A DNA stretch of 64,000 bases from Myroides indicus (GTDB lineage Bacteria; Bacteroidota; Bacteroidia; Flavobacteriales; Flavobacteriaceae), in the NCBI RefSeq assembly GCF_004364575.1, contig NZ_SOAG01000012.1, forward strand, positions 23,360 through 87,359. Direction: 5' to 3'. This document shows positions 18,853 through 27,548 of this stretch, piece by piece. Within the stretch, counting starts at the first letter, position 1, and every line of letters begins with the position of its first letter. Both the position numbers and the translations under genes were made by a program. The notes under the pieces are model-generated. The model was not told where the DNA came from. It saw only the letters and a program-made list of their open reading frames with translations, and did not search any database.

Positions 18853-18938
18853 AGTTTTCAGCAGTTAGCCTTTAGTTTTGCGGTATTGACGACAGATAAA
18901 CAAAGGATGAAACAAATTTAAGCCTATAATAATTATCT

Positions 18939-19571
18939 TTAAATCAGTTTATTTTCCGTAGCGATTTTAACTAGCTCAATCATATTTTTGGCTTTGAATT
19001 TCTGCAATAAGTTTCTGCGATGCGTTTCTACGGTAATTATTGAAATAAATAAATTATCTGCAATTTCGGCAGAAGTTTTTCCTTCAGAAATTGATTTAAG
19101 AATTTGTTGTTCTCGCTTTGTTAATCGCGGAAGTTCAAAATTATTTGCCGACGGACGCAACATAATTTCCTGTACTTCTTTACTTAATGCCAAATCTCCA
19201 TTTATGGCATTATCGATACAATGAATAATTTCATTTACATCTGCATTTTTTAAGATATAGCCGTTTCCGCCGTTTTCCAAAAAACGGAATATAATGCTGC
19301 GTTCAGCTTGATTACTAATTCCGATGACAATGGTTTTAGGCGATTTCTGTTTAATTAACTGACAAAAATTTAAACCGCTTCCGTCACTCAAAACAATATC
19401 TAGTAAAACAATATCGGTTTTATTTTCCTGAATAAAATCTAATGCAGACGATCCTTTTGTAAAAGCAAATATTTTAAATTTTTTTACCTGATCCAATAGT
19501 GATTTTAACCCTTCCAAAACCATTGGATGATCATCAACTATTACTAAATTTAAACTTTCATCTTTATACAT
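18939..19571 (-). CDS. NarL/LuxR-family response regulator
   Basis: The 210-residue protein has a receiver domain (LVIVDDHPMVLEGLKSLLDQ with acidic pair; phospho-acceptor Asp in DIVLLDIVLSDGSGL near residue 57; conserved Thr/Ser and Lys regions) and a C-terminal LuxR HTH (LTKREQQILKSISEGKTSAE, then TVETHRRNLLQKF). The receiver controls DNA binding by dimerisation. Its start overlaps the upstream histidine-kinase gene by 8 bp, so the two form a translationally coupled two-component system of unknown signal. Confidence 0.93.
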   Translation of the reverse strand: MYKDESLNLVIVDDHPMVLEGLKSLLDQVKKFKIFAFTKGSSALDFIQENKTDIVLLDIVLSDGSGLNFCQLIKQKSPKTIVIGISNQAERSIIFRFLENGGNGYILKNADVNEIIHCIDNAINGDLALSKEVQEIMLRPSANNFELPRLTKREQQILKSISEGKTSAEIADNLFISIITVETHRRNLLQKFKAKNMIELVKIATENKLI

Positions 19572-21531
19572 AACATTCTACATTTATAGTGGTTCCTTTT
19601 CCTTTTTCCGACAAAATCTCTACCGTTCCATTAATTAGCGCAGTACGGTTTTTAATGTTTTTTATTCCTAAACCATAATCAACTTTAGTTGTATCAAAAC
19701 CAATTCCATCATCTTCGATCGTTAAATTTATCGTATTTTGATGCTGACTAATTTGAACAATAACATTGCCTGCCTGAGCATATTTGATTACGTTACTGAT
19801 ACTTTCTTGAACTATGCGATATAGTGACAATTGTATTTTAAAAGGAATGTTTTCTGACAAATCGAACGCTTCAAACTGAATGTGAAATTGTTTCTGCGAC
19901 ATGGATTCGCAAAGTTCTTTTAGTGCGATTTCCAATCCGAGATTTTTTAGTGTTTCGGGCATTAAATTTCTGGAAATACGACGCATTTCTACAATTGATT
20001 TATCTATTTTTTGCAACAATTCGCTCGAGTTTTGAGTATTTTCTTGAGAAATCGACATTCGGATATTGGCAAGCATTCCGCCCATACTATCATGTAAATC
20101 CTGAGCAATACGCTGGCGTTCTTGTTCTTCGCTTTCTAATATTGCATTTTTTACTGCCAATTTTGCTTCGGTGCTTTTTTCTTTAATTTTCTGTTGATGA
20201 ATAATTTCATTTTGAAGTAATCGACGTTTGTTATTTCGGTAATAATTAAAAGTAATGAGTGTAATTAGCAATAAAATAACGATTCCGGCAAGTGCTAAAG
20301 CTGTAATTAATTTACTGTTTTTTAAGTTAAACTGCGCTTCTTCTTCACTTCTTTTAGCAAGTAGTAATTCTTTTTCTTTACGGGCTACATCGTATTTTAA
20401 TTCTAAATCATTAATTTGTTCCTTAAAATCCTGATCATGTATTTCTATATTGAGATCGCTGTACTTTTTTAAATAGTCATAAGCATTTTCTGTTTTTCCT
20501 AAACCTTTATAAGCACCCGAAATATGTTTGTAAACTGACGCTTTGTTTGTATCAACTTCATTCGTAAATGGATCTTTTTCTAATAATAAACCCAGTTGTA
20601 AAGCTTCGTTAAAACGTTTCAATTCTAATAATAAGGCAACCTTATTTATATTTATTTCATAAATATGATAGGTTTTATTTGGACCAGCTGTAAACGTTAA
20701 GGCTTTGTTGTAGGAATTTAATGCAGAGTTAAACTGATTATTTTTTTGGAAGTATAAACCTTCTATTAAATAAAAAATACTTTTTTGATCAGAATCAGGA
20801 TTGTTTTTGAGAATTTCTCTTGCTTTATCAATATAGTTTTTTGCCTCATCTGTTTGGTTCATTATAACATAAGATTCGGCTATGCGATTGTACATGCTTA
20901 TTAACCTGTGATTTTGATTTTCTTGAGATAGAAGAAGCTTTTCTGCATTTAAAAGGTAAACAATTGCTTTTTCATATTGTTCTAAATTCATAAAACCTAT
21001 TCCCAAACTAATGTTAAGTGTAGCAAGTCTGCTGTTATCTTTCGCTTTTTCGGCAAACGGAATGGCTTTATTCAGCGTTATTTCTACAAATTTTTCATCT
21101 TCATCCTCAATTTGATGAATCACCGCAATATTGTTCCAAATGTCAGATTGTGTTTTGTAACTTTCTTGGCTTCCCGAAATTTTATTTAAGAAAGAATCTG
21201 CTGTTAAATAGTGTTTTTTACTTTCTTCCAGATTTCCTTTTGAGTAATAATAATATCCTTTTTTTGCATGATACAAGCCTTTTAAATACAGGTTGTTATG
21301 AGCCATTTTGTACCCTTTTTCTAAATATTCAAAAGTTTTTAACGAGTCTTTAGGTGTCCAGTACGTAACCAAATTAAAGTAAATCGTTGCGCGCAAACTA
21401 TCGTTGGAGGCTGTCTCTAAGGATTTGTATAAATCTTTAGCATATTGTTCCATATCTAGTGGAAGTTGTGCGTGATTTTTTTGGGAAGTTAACCCGAATA
21501 AAATAAGAAAAAACAAGGAGAATTTATACAT
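19564..21531 (-). CDS. TPR-containing sensor histidine kinase (HisKA_3 type)
   Basis: 655 residues: signal peptide (MYKFSLFFLILFGLTSQKNHA), a periplasmic array of tetratricopeptide repeats (about 30-370), a transmembrane helix near 400-425 (ALALAGIVILLLITLITF), a short coiled coil, the HisKA_3 dimerisation/phosphoacceptor box (QRIAQDLHDSMGGMLANI, His about residue 478) and a HATPase domain (SNVIKYAQAGNVIV; EDDGIGFD; GLGIKNI; GKGTTINV). This is the NarX/DesK-like class that pairs with LuxR regulators, and it is coupled with the downstream regulator gene. The periplasmic TPR sensor suggests it reads protein-protein contacts, but the ligand is unknown. Confidence 0.93.
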   Translation of the reverse strand: MYKFSLFFLILFGLTSQKNHAQLPLDMEQYAKDLYKSLETASNDSLRATIYFNLVTYWTPKDSLKTFEYLEKGYKMAHNNLYLKGLYHAKKGYYYYSKGNLEESKKHYLTADSFLNKISGSQESYKTQSDIWNNIAVIHQIEDEDEKFVEITLNKAIPFAEKAKDNSRLATLNISLGIGFMNLEQYEKAIVYLLNAEKLLLSQENQNHRLISMYNRIAESYVIMNQTDEAKNYIDKAREILKNNPDSDQKSIFYLIEGLYFQKNNQFNSALNSYNKALTFTAGPNKTYHIYEININKVALLLELKRFNEALQLGLLLEKDPFTNEVDTNKASVYKHISGAYKGLGKTENAYDYLKKYSDLNIEIHDQDFKEQINDLELKYDVARKEKELLLAKRSEEEAQFNLKNSKLITALALAGIVILLLITLITFNYYRNNKRRLLQNEIIHQQKIKEKSTEAKLAVKNAILESEEQERQRIAQDLHDSMGGMLANIRMSISQENTQNSSELLQKIDKSIVEMRRISRNLMPETLKNLGLEIALKELCESMSQKQFHIQFEAFDLSENIPFKIQLSLYRIVQESISNVIKYAQAGNVIVQISQHQNTINLTIEDDGIGFDTTKVDYGLGIKNIKNRTALINGTVEILSEKGKGTTINVECYV

Positions 21532-21590
21532 CTTGATCTAAAGTTTAAGACAAATATCTTTATAAAAAAGCATAAAATTTTATTGGAATA

Positions 21591-21637
21591 AAAAATCATG
21601 GTAAACCATTAGAAAAAAATCATGGTTTTCAATGATT
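21591..21637. promoter_or_regulatory. Repeated/inverted operator-like sites between kinase and lipoprotein genes
   Basis: AAAAATCATGGT occurs at 21591-21602 and again at 21615-21626 (24 bp apart). ATGGTAAACCAT at 21598-21609 is an inverted repeat, and AATCA...TGATT pairs at 21619-21637. The site lies in the 158-bp divergent intergenic region, so it may bind the response regulator; this is inference. Confidence 0.35.
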
Positions 21638-21689
21638 GTCTTGATTTTACAATCTATAGAAATTTGTAATTCAAAATAAAAGATATAAT

Positions 21690-22136
21690 ATGAAAAAAGT
21701 AAACACAAAAATTGCATTCTTAGGAATATTATCGGTACTGACATTCGGAATAATAGCTACAAGTTGTAGTAAAAATGATGATAATGGTGGATATGAACAA
21801 CCAACAAAGGGTACTATCGATGCTGCTGTAGGGACGTATAAAGGAAAGTTGAGATCAAGTCATCTCGATCAATACGAATATTTTGATGCTGTAGTTATTG
21901 TTACTAAAGTAGATGACCAACATTTAAAAGTTACGCCAAAATCTGGTGAAGCTTATTCCAGCGTTACGCCTAAAACTTTTAAAGTGGAGGGGGGATATAA
22001 TAACGATATTCAGTCTGTTTACGGTATTTTAGAAGGTTACCTTTGGTATACTGCTGATGTAAAAACTCTTGAAATGGCAACAAATCAACAAGCTGAAACA
22101 GATATTAATTTTTTATTTGATGGCGTAAAACAATAG
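21690..22136 (+). CDS. Small lipoprotein, unknown function
   Basis: 148 residues: signal ending ILSVLTFGIIATSC with a likely lipidated Cys near residue 26 and an SKNDDNGG linker rich in Asp/Gly. The mature part looks beta-rich (TYKGKLRSSHLDQYEYFDAV; QHLKVTPKSGEAYSSV). I do not recognise a family with certainty. Encoded divergently from the sensor kinase across repeated sites and so may be its target; the OmpA-type gene follows 60 bp downstream. Confidence 0.65.
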   Translation: MKKVNTKIAFLGILSVLTFGIIATSCSKNDDNGGYEQPTKGTIDAAVGTYKGKLRSSHLDQYEYFDAVVIVTKVDDQHLKVTPKSGEAYSSVTPKTFKVEGGYNNDIQSVYGILEGYLWYTADVKTLEMATNQQAETDINFLFDGVKQ

Positions 22137-22196
22137 ATTAGATGTTTTTTTAGCACGTAAAACGTTTATCTTTAGCCTATCAAAAACTATAAAAAA

Positions 22197-23204
22197 ATGA
22201 AAAAAACAGCCCTTATTTTTGGATTATCAGCTTTGATTGTATCTTGTAATCAATCTGTAAAACAGCAGGAAGATACAGAAGATTCCACAGAAGTTACCGT
22301 TGAAGCAAACGAAGTTAAAACAGAAGAAGCAAATACCGCTACTGATTTCAATATAGAAGACATTGCGTTTTCTACTGCCGATATTGGAGACTTCCCTTTT
22401 ATCAATCTTCCAGAAGGATTACGGTCTATGAACAAACCATTAGAAAGAAAATTTGATGTTTGTTTCTTTCCAATCAATGGCATTATGACTCCTTTTGAAG
22501 GTAGGTTGTATAAAATATACGTTACCAATGAACGAGGTGAAGAATATTCTCAACGGTATTTTGAAAAAAGTATGGAAGATTATTTGCTATCTGTTGGAGC
22601 GGTTAAAGTTTTTGACGGCGAAATCACCAGAGAAGAATACGACCGTTATCACAAACAAGACCCAAATAAAGGCAATGATGGAGACATAGGTTATGGAGGT
22701 GAAGAGATAAAATTCTATGTGATTCGAAGTAAAGATAAAGGGAATATTTATATCCAATTTACTTCTAATAACGCAGGAGGAAAACTAAATGTTTTGTTGG
22801 AAGAAGCATTTAAGCAAACCATTACCAAAGTAACGGCTGATGATATTGCAAAAGAGTTGACCGAAAAAGGAAAATCTATTTTATATATCAATTTCGATAT
22901 TGATAAGTCTAATATTACGGCTGAAGGAAAAGAAGTGGTTACGCAAATTGCCGAAGCGCTTCAAAAAGATAAAAACTTAAACATTTCTATTGAAGGACAC
23001 ACGGATAATAGCGGAAATGCGGAACACAATAAGAAATTATCCGATGCTCGGGCAAATTCGGTACTGAACGCTCTCGTTACAGACGGAATTGACAAAGCTC
23101 GATTAACAGCAAAAGGTTTTGGTTCTGAAAATCCTTTGGTAGCAAACGATTCGGAAGAAAATAAAGCTAAAAATCGCAGAGTTGAATTGGTAAAAGTTAA
23201 TTAA
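22197..23204 (+). CDS. OmpA-family lipoprotein
   Basis: 335 residues with a lipoprotein signal (MKKTALIFGLSALIVSC, Cys17), an acidic Glu/Thr-rich linker (about 20-55), a central domain of unknown type (about 60-205) and a C-terminal OmpA peptidoglycan-binding domain (about 220-335): ILYINFDIDKSNITAEGKEV, the SIEGHTDNSGNAEHNKKLSD motif with its meso-DAP-binding Asp and Arg (ARANSVLNAL), and NRRVELVKVN. It likely tethers the outer membrane to peptidoglycan. A terminator follows immediately. Confidence 0.9.
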   Translation: MKKTALIFGLSALIVSCNQSVKQQEDTEDSTEVTVEANEVKTEEANTATDFNIEDIAFSTADIGDFPFINLPEGLRSMNKPLERKFDVCFFPINGIMTPFEGRLYKIYVTNERGEEYSQRYFEKSMEDYLLSVGAVKVFDGEITREEYDRYHKQDPNKGNDGDIGYGGEEIKFYVIRSKDKGNIYIQFTSNNAGGKLNVLLEEAFKQTITKVTADDIAKELTEKGKSILYINFDIDKSNITAEGKEVVTQIAEALQKDKNLNISIEGHTDNSGNAEHNKKLSDARANSVLNALVTDGIDKARLTAKGFGSENPLVANDSEENKAKNRRVELVKVN

Positions 23205-23208
23205 TAAT

Positions 23209-23245
23209 AAAAAGCTGTTTCTTGAAGACCGGAGACAGCTTTTTT
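23209..23245 (+). terminator. Terminator after the OmpA-type gene
   Basis: AAAAAGCTGT pairs with ACAGCTTTTT (with three more pairs inside) around a loop, followed by a T run. It ends 14 bp before the next ATG. Confidence 0.8.
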
Positions 23246-23258
23246 GAATCAATTATTG

Positions 23259-24197
23259 ATGAAAAAAGTTATTGTAAGTAGTTTATTATCCGTGTTTTTC
23301 TTGTTTAGCTGTAGTTCTTCGGACGAAAACAAGTTACCAGATAATAACCATGAAATTATTGACACTCCGTTTACAGAAGGTTTTGTTGAAATGGGAATTT
23401 TTAGTAATGATATTGATTTAGGAAAACTTATAGGAAAGATAGATTTTTCTAAAGCTAACGTAAAAGAACAATATGAAAAATTAGTAGCCAATGATGCCGA
23501 TGCAAAAGCAATTATTGATTTGATTGCTACTATTGGAAATCAAAATCCGTTAGCAGCCTGGGCGGTAACGTTAAATATTGCTGAATGTACCTATAACATT
23601 AAAAATGATGAAGTATTAGGGAAAGTTTGCGGTTTTGGATGGACAATGGATAATTATTATAATAAATCTCAGAATCAGGCAGGTCTTTATCTGGAAACGT
23701 TGGTACAGACTGATAAAATTACCGAACAGGATAAAAAAATATATTCCTCATACAAGCCTTCAGAATATGGAACTTCCGGAGCAATAAACGATGTGGATTT
23801 CAGTCAGTTTAATCGGGAAACAAAAAGCGCCAAACAAACTGTTTTGGGGTATGAATGTGATGTAATTGTTTACACTCCCAAAACATTAGATGAAAACGCA
23901 CCCATGCAATTGCAAAAATTAGTTGTTTATACTTCGCCGTTATTTACTGATGCCATCAATTTTGCACATCCTTTTTATTTAGAAGAAAATCAGGGAATTT
24001 TGCGGTTAGATGTTTATTATTTAAATAGCGAAACCCCAACTTTGGTAATGAAACCAAAGGAAATTAAAGAAATCAAACTTACCGCACACGACTTAATCAG
24101 CAGAACCACTACTCCGGTTTATCCGCAAGATGATATCAATTGGGGTTTTAAAGCTTTAGCGATTATGATGAGCGGCTGGGGAGCATTAGAAAACTAA
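23259..24197 (+). CDS. Lipoprotein of unknown function
   Basis: 312 residues from the ATG at 23259; a TTG at 23244 falls inside the terminator and is rejected. Signal MKKVIVSSLLSVFFLFSC gives a lipidated Cys near residue 18, followed by an SSSDENKLPDNN linker. The mature part contains GKVCGFGWTMDNYYNKS and VLGYECDVIVYTPKTL, which resembles the DUF4412-like pattern of proteins with a 'GYxCD' turn before beta strands, but I am unsure of the family. It lies in the block bounded by the two lspA ends and is the last gene before the remnant. Confidence 0.6.
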   Translation: MKKVIVSSLLSVFFLFSCSSSDENKLPDNNHEIIDTPFTEGFVEMGIFSNDIDLGKLIGKIDFSKANVKEQYEKLVANDADAKAIIDLIATIGNQNPLAAWAVTLNIAECTYNIKNDEVLGKVCGFGWTMDNYYNKSQNQAGLYLETLVQTDKITEQDKKIYSSYKPSEYGTSGAINDVDFSQFNRETKSAKQTVLGYECDVIVYTPKTLDENAPMQLQKLVVYTSPLFTDAINFAHPFYLEENQGILRLDVYYLNSETPTLVMKPKEIKEIKLTAHDLISRTTTPVYPQDDINWGFKALAIMMSGWGALEN

Positions 24198-24241
24198 AAT
24201 TGCTATGTCACGGCATCTCTTTATTTTGAACTTTAAGCCTT

Positions 24242-24319
24242 TTTAATCCGGCAGATGCTGCTATTTTGGTTGGGGTAGAGATATTGATCGTTTTCAACAA
24301 AAGGGTTTTTAAGAAATAG
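24242..24319 (+). pseudogene. Decayed copy of the lspA 3' end
   Basis: This 78-bp stretch aligns without gaps to the last 78 bp of lspA (18775-18852): 69 of 78 bases match, and in the same frame 21 of 25 residues match (FNPADAAILVGVEILIVFNK versus the lspA FNLADAAISVGVGILIVFNK) up to the same stop. Nothing like the rest of lspA precedes it. It keeps the second catalytic-Asp motif but is not expressed as an enzyme. It marks the right edge of the 5.4-kb block from 18853. Confidence 0.9.
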
Positions 24320-24418
24320 GTAAATTATAATTGCCCTTTTATATTAAAAGACAACAATTCAGTTATTCCAATTTTATGAAGCTGAGTTAGCCTTATTATA
24401 GGGCAACTTGCTTGCTTT

Positions 24419-26212
24419 TTATGATGAAGAAAGCTGTTCCTTGTCCAGCTCTTTAAAATTCTCGTCTTGTCGGCGCATTTTGATAAAATCCATGACGGAT
24501 ATTTTGGCAATTTCTTTAAAGCTGGCAGAAAAGTTTTTGCCGCTGCCAAAACCAAATTCGTCTGCTAAACCGTTAAGTGTCATATGGTGGAGTTTAGGAT
24601 TATAGGTCAGCTCGCGGATGGCATGCTGAATGCGCAAATGTTTGAGGTAATCTGAGAAACTGATTTTCTTTTCTTCATTAAAAAACTTAGACAGCGTATT
24701 GCGGTTGGTACCAAGCTGCCGTGCCAACTCATCCTGTGTTATTTTTTGCAGGAAGCCCTTTTGTTTTTCAAAGTTCTCCAGTTTTTTGAAGATAATTTGT
24801 ACCGTGTTCAACACTTCAGCGGTTTCGGGCATTTCAACATTCTGCAAACCAGTGTTGTCTTTTGTTTCCTCCTCGTTGTTTTGAGTGAGGCTTTCCGTTT
24901 GTTCCTGCTCGTGTTGTTGTTGGCTGATGAGCTGTTTGTACTGCTGTTTTAGTTTTTTTTGTACTTTTTGATAGTACAGCAATCCGGCAAATAAAACTAA
25001 AGCAAGAACAACGACAATTCCATACAGCTCTTTTATCTTTAATTTGCTTTTAGTAAGCTCGTGTTCCAGCTTTTTTTTAGAAGTTTCCAGTTTTTTGGTA
25101 TCCAGATGGGTGTGCATATACGAGCTGAGCCGGCTGTTTTGTTTGTGCAGTTCTGTAGAAAGCCTCATTAACAGTTTGGTATAATGCAGTTCCTTTTCCA
25201 TCTCTTTTTTGTCCTGATAATATGTAATCAGGTAACTAAAAGCTTCGCTTAGTTCTACATTGCTAAAATTTTGGTTTTGGTACAGCGTTTCTATTTTTTC
25301 AAAATACGGCAAGGCTCTTTCTCTTTGCCCCGTATCCCACGCATTTTTGCCCAAATACAGGTACGCAAGGTGCTCGTTGGCAAAATCTCCGTTGTTTTGT
25401 ATGGGCAGCAGCGCCGCATTCAGCAAAGAATCCGATGCAGTATAGTGCTGCATGCGGTGGTTATACATCCCGCTGATAAGATCAAAATAGGCGGTTTCCA
25501 GTATTTTATCTTTGGTGTTTAGCTGGTTAATAGCTATATACCCTTCGTTGAGCAGCAGGCTCAGCGTATCATTTTTTTGCAGACGGAAATAGGTTTTGCC
25601 AAGCCCATATAAATTATTGATATACCCTCTTAAATTGTTATAGGCATTATCGGTGTCCTTAAGGTGATTTTGGTAATAAGTAACTGTTTCTAGGGTTATT
25701 TTTTCTGATTTAGCATAATCTTCCAAATGGTAATAAATAGAGCCAACAGAACTTTTTATTATATTCAGAGTGTAGTTATCATTTGCTTTTTCCAGATATT
25801 CTTCGGCTGTTAAGCCATAGTCCAAAGCCTTTTGATAATTCTTATTTATTTCTTCAATATAACTTTTAATATTATAAGCGATGCCGATAGCCTGACTATC
25901 CTTTAGCTGTAAGGCAAAAGATAAAAGACTGTCGGCGTACTGTTTTTTGCCGGTATAGTTGCTAAGCTGGTATACTTTTTTGCGATAGGCGGTAATAATG
26001 TCTTCTGCAGATTGTTCTTTTTTGGCTTTTTGCAGGTAATATTCAAGATAAATTTCCCTATCGGCAGGGGTAAGTTTACCCGAATTAATCATAAAAAGCA
26101 GTTCTTTCAACGTCCAGTTTTTGTAATCGGCGTTATTTTGGGCAGCAGCGAAGTAAAAAAAACATCCGCTAAAGCTTAAAAAAAATAAAATCCAAAATTT
26201 TTTTAAAAACAT
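24419..26212 (-). CDS. Membrane-anchored TPR/AraC-type transcriptional regulator
   Basis: 597 residues: signal-anchor (MFLKKFWILFFLSFSGCFFY), TPR array (about 40-370, e.g. YAKSEKITLETVTYYQNHL), transmembrane helix near 395-415 (YGIVVVLALVLFAGLLYY), a Gln/Glu-rich linker and a C-terminal AraC-type HTH (ELARQLGTNRNTLSKFFNEE; DYLKHLRIQHAIRELTYNP; GLADEFGFGSGKNFSASFKE). This architecture, a periplasmic TPR sensor joined to a cytoplasmic AraC domain, is frequent in Flavobacteriia. It probably acts on the paired sites at 26288-26402 upstream of the divergent lipoprotein gene. Confidence 0.88.
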   Translation of the reverse strand: MFLKKFWILFFLSFSGCFFYFAAAQNNADYKNWTLKELLFMINSGKLTPADREIYLEYYLQKAKKEQSAEDIITAYRKKVYQLSNYTGKKQYADSLLSFALQLKDSQAIGIAYNIKSYIEEINKNYQKALDYGLTAEEYLEKANDNYTLNIIKSSVGSIYYHLEDYAKSEKITLETVTYYQNHLKDTDNAYNNLRGYINNLYGLGKTYFRLQKNDTLSLLLNEGYIAINQLNTKDKILETAYFDLISGMYNHRMQHYTASDSLLNAALLPIQNNGDFANEHLAYLYLGKNAWDTGQRERALPYFEKIETLYQNQNFSNVELSEAFSYLITYYQDKKEMEKELHYTKLLMRLSTELHKQNSRLSSYMHTHLDTKKLETSKKKLEHELTKSKLKIKELYGIVVVLALVLFAGLLYYQKVQKKLKQQYKQLISQQQHEQEQTESLTQNNEEETKDNTGLQNVEMPETAEVLNTVQIIFKKLENFEKQKGFLQKITQDELARQLGTNRNTLSKFFNEEKKISFSDYLKHLRIQHAIRELTYNPKLHHMTLNGLADEFGFGSGKNFSASFKEIAKISVMDFIKMRRQDENFKELDKEQLSSS

Positions 26213-26238
26213 CTTTTATTCGTTAACAGGTATTTTAA

Positions 26239-26246
26239 CAAAGGTA
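26239..26246 (-). promoter_or_regulatory. -7 box of the TPR/AraC regulator
   Basis: Minus-strand TACCTTTG, matching TAnnTTTG, 26 bp before the regulator start. -33 box unclear. Confidence 0.45.
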
Positions 26247-26287
26247 ATGCTTTTTTGTGTTTTATAAAATATTGATTATCAGTAGCC

Positions 26288-26402
26288 ATTGACAAAATGT
26301 CCGCGGTATTGACAAAATATCCTTCTGTAAATTTGGAAAATGATAAGTAGTTGAAAATCAGAGTTATTTACAATTTGTCCGATGCTATTGACAAAACGTC
26401 CG
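26288..26402 (+). promoter_or_regulatory. Four operator-like repeats in two pairs
   Basis: Four copies of ATTGACAAAAYRTCCG in one orientation: 26288-26303, 26308-26323, 26366-26381 (ATTTACAATTTGTCCG, weaker) and 26387-26402. Start-to-start spacing is 20, 58 and 21 bp, so each pair is about two helical turns apart, as in AraC-type half-site pairs. The last copy ends 19 bp upstream of the -33 box at 26422. Confidence 0.7.
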
Positions 26403-26421
26403 ATGTACAGAGGCAAAAATC

Positions 26422-26452
26422 TTGTGGTTTTTTGTTGGGCGCTCTAAGTTTG
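26422..26452 (+). promoter_or_regulatory. Promoter of the 26588 lipoprotein gene
   Basis: TTG at 26422-26424, 20-bp spacer, TAAGTTTG at 26445-26452: close fit to the Bacteroidota consensus. It implies a roughly 130-nt leader, in which TTGTGAG (26515-26521) can pair with CTCACAA (26553-26559). Confidence 0.65.
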
Positions 26453-26587
26453 TTTCAGAAGCAAAACGGAAAAAGCTACCCGGGCAGTACCTATCGTTTT
26501 GGTTAATAAAAATCTTGTGAGGTTAAAAACAGTTAACAGGTTAACGAGTGGACTCACAAAAGTATTAATTCATTAATTACCGAAACA

Positions 26588-27169
26588 ATGAAAAAGATTT
26601 ATACATGCGCAGTACTTAGTGTATTGCTTGCCGCCTGCAGTACCGAAGCAGTAACCGAACAACCGGTACAAATACAGAATACCGTAAAAAGTACTGCTCA
26701 AAGTACATGGACAGGTTTGATAACCGATATAGAAAACCAATGCACAAGACAGAGTTTTAAAACCACAGAAGAACTTATCCGTTATGTGGAAAGTGCCGCG
26801 TTTGCCAATCCCGCATTTGCCGCATTGGCAAAAAAAGGCTATGCGTCCCCGACAGCAGCAGAGCTGGATGAGGTAAAGCATACTGATGTGGCAGAGCTGA
26901 TAGAACAGATGAATTATTCAGCAGCAGCCAAAACCTACCTGTACCGGCTTTGGGTAACATACGAACCGTGGACTGCCGACCCTATAACGGATACAGCATT
27001 GTCTGCTGCTGAATGGGAATTGCTACAGATATTATTAAGTTATGGAGATGATCCTGACGATATATGGGATGGAAAAAGAAGAATCGCCTTAGCTTATGGT
27101 TACCAGATGGGCAAAGCCCGTGCGGTAGTGTTTGCGGTGTTGGCAGGGCAAGCAGTAAAAACACATTAA
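26588..27169 (+). CDS. Lipoprotein of unknown function under the paired operators
   Basis: 193 residues with a short lipoprotein signal (MKKIYTCAVLSVLLAAC, Cys17) and an alanine-rich, mostly helical mature part (FANPAFAALAKKGYASPTAA; LSAAEWELLQILLSYGDDPD). Two tryptophans and one extra Cys (NQCTRQSF) are visible. I do not recognise the family. It is the likely target of the divergent AraC-type regulator and the first gene of the small-protein region. Confidence 0.6.
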   Translation: MKKIYTCAVLSVLLAACSTEAVTEQPVQIQNTVKSTAQSTWTGLITDIENQCTRQSFKTTEELIRYVESAAFANPAFAALAKKGYASPTAAELDEVKHTDVAELIEQMNYSAAAKTYLYRLWVTYEPWTADPITDTALSAAEWELLQILLSYGDDPDDIWDGKRRIALAYGYQMGKARAVVFAVLAGQAVKTH

Positions 27170-27473
27170 AATAATTGTTGTTTCGGAAGCCGGCAGTCCG
27201 GAATGCCGGTCAGAAACAAAAGTTATATAGCCATAAATAAGACGGTTTGGGTTGAACAAACACCGGACAGCCGTTGTGTTCTGTGCCTGTGAGCTGTTAA
27301 AGATTAGTAAACAGCGCTGCAGCGGAAAACAGCTCATTGGTCCGGTGTTTAAAAAAACACCGCTTGTTATGGTGATCTTCCTTTATAAGGAAAAAAGTTA
27401 ATTTATTATTAATCGGTAAACCTGCAGTTTTTAAAACAGCATAACTCAGGTTTATCACAAAAAACAAATTATT
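27170..27473. other. Gene-free interval with nested inverted repeats
   Basis: No credible reading frame. AAACACCGGAC (27258-27268) pairs with GTCCGGTGTTT (27340-27350); inside, GAGCTGTT (27291-27298) pairs with AACAGCTC (27328-27335), and CGCTGCAGCG (27315-27324) is palindromic at the centre. A further hairpin, TAAACCTG (27417-27424) with CAGGTTTA (27447-27454), lies just before the next gene. Confidence 0.5.
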
Positions 27474-27548
27474 ATGTTAAACAAATTTTTTAAATCAGTT
27501 TTAAGCCTGGTGGCTATTGTATTAGTAAGTTTTCATGGAAATGCACAA
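27468..27548 (+). repeat. Signal-peptide cassette, copy 1
   Basis: 81 bp covering the start codon region and signal peptide of the 27474 gene; nearly identical to 28681-28761, including the first 36 bases without a difference. Confidence 0.85.

Noticed and set aside
18853..18938. GCGGTATTGAC near 18874 as another copy of the 26288-type operator
   Set aside because: Only 11 bases match and the CAAAAYRTCCG part is missing; likely chance.
18939..24197. Prophage or integrative element for the block after lspA
   Set aside because: No integrase, relaxase or phage gene is present, so a plain recombination or duplication is the simpler reading.
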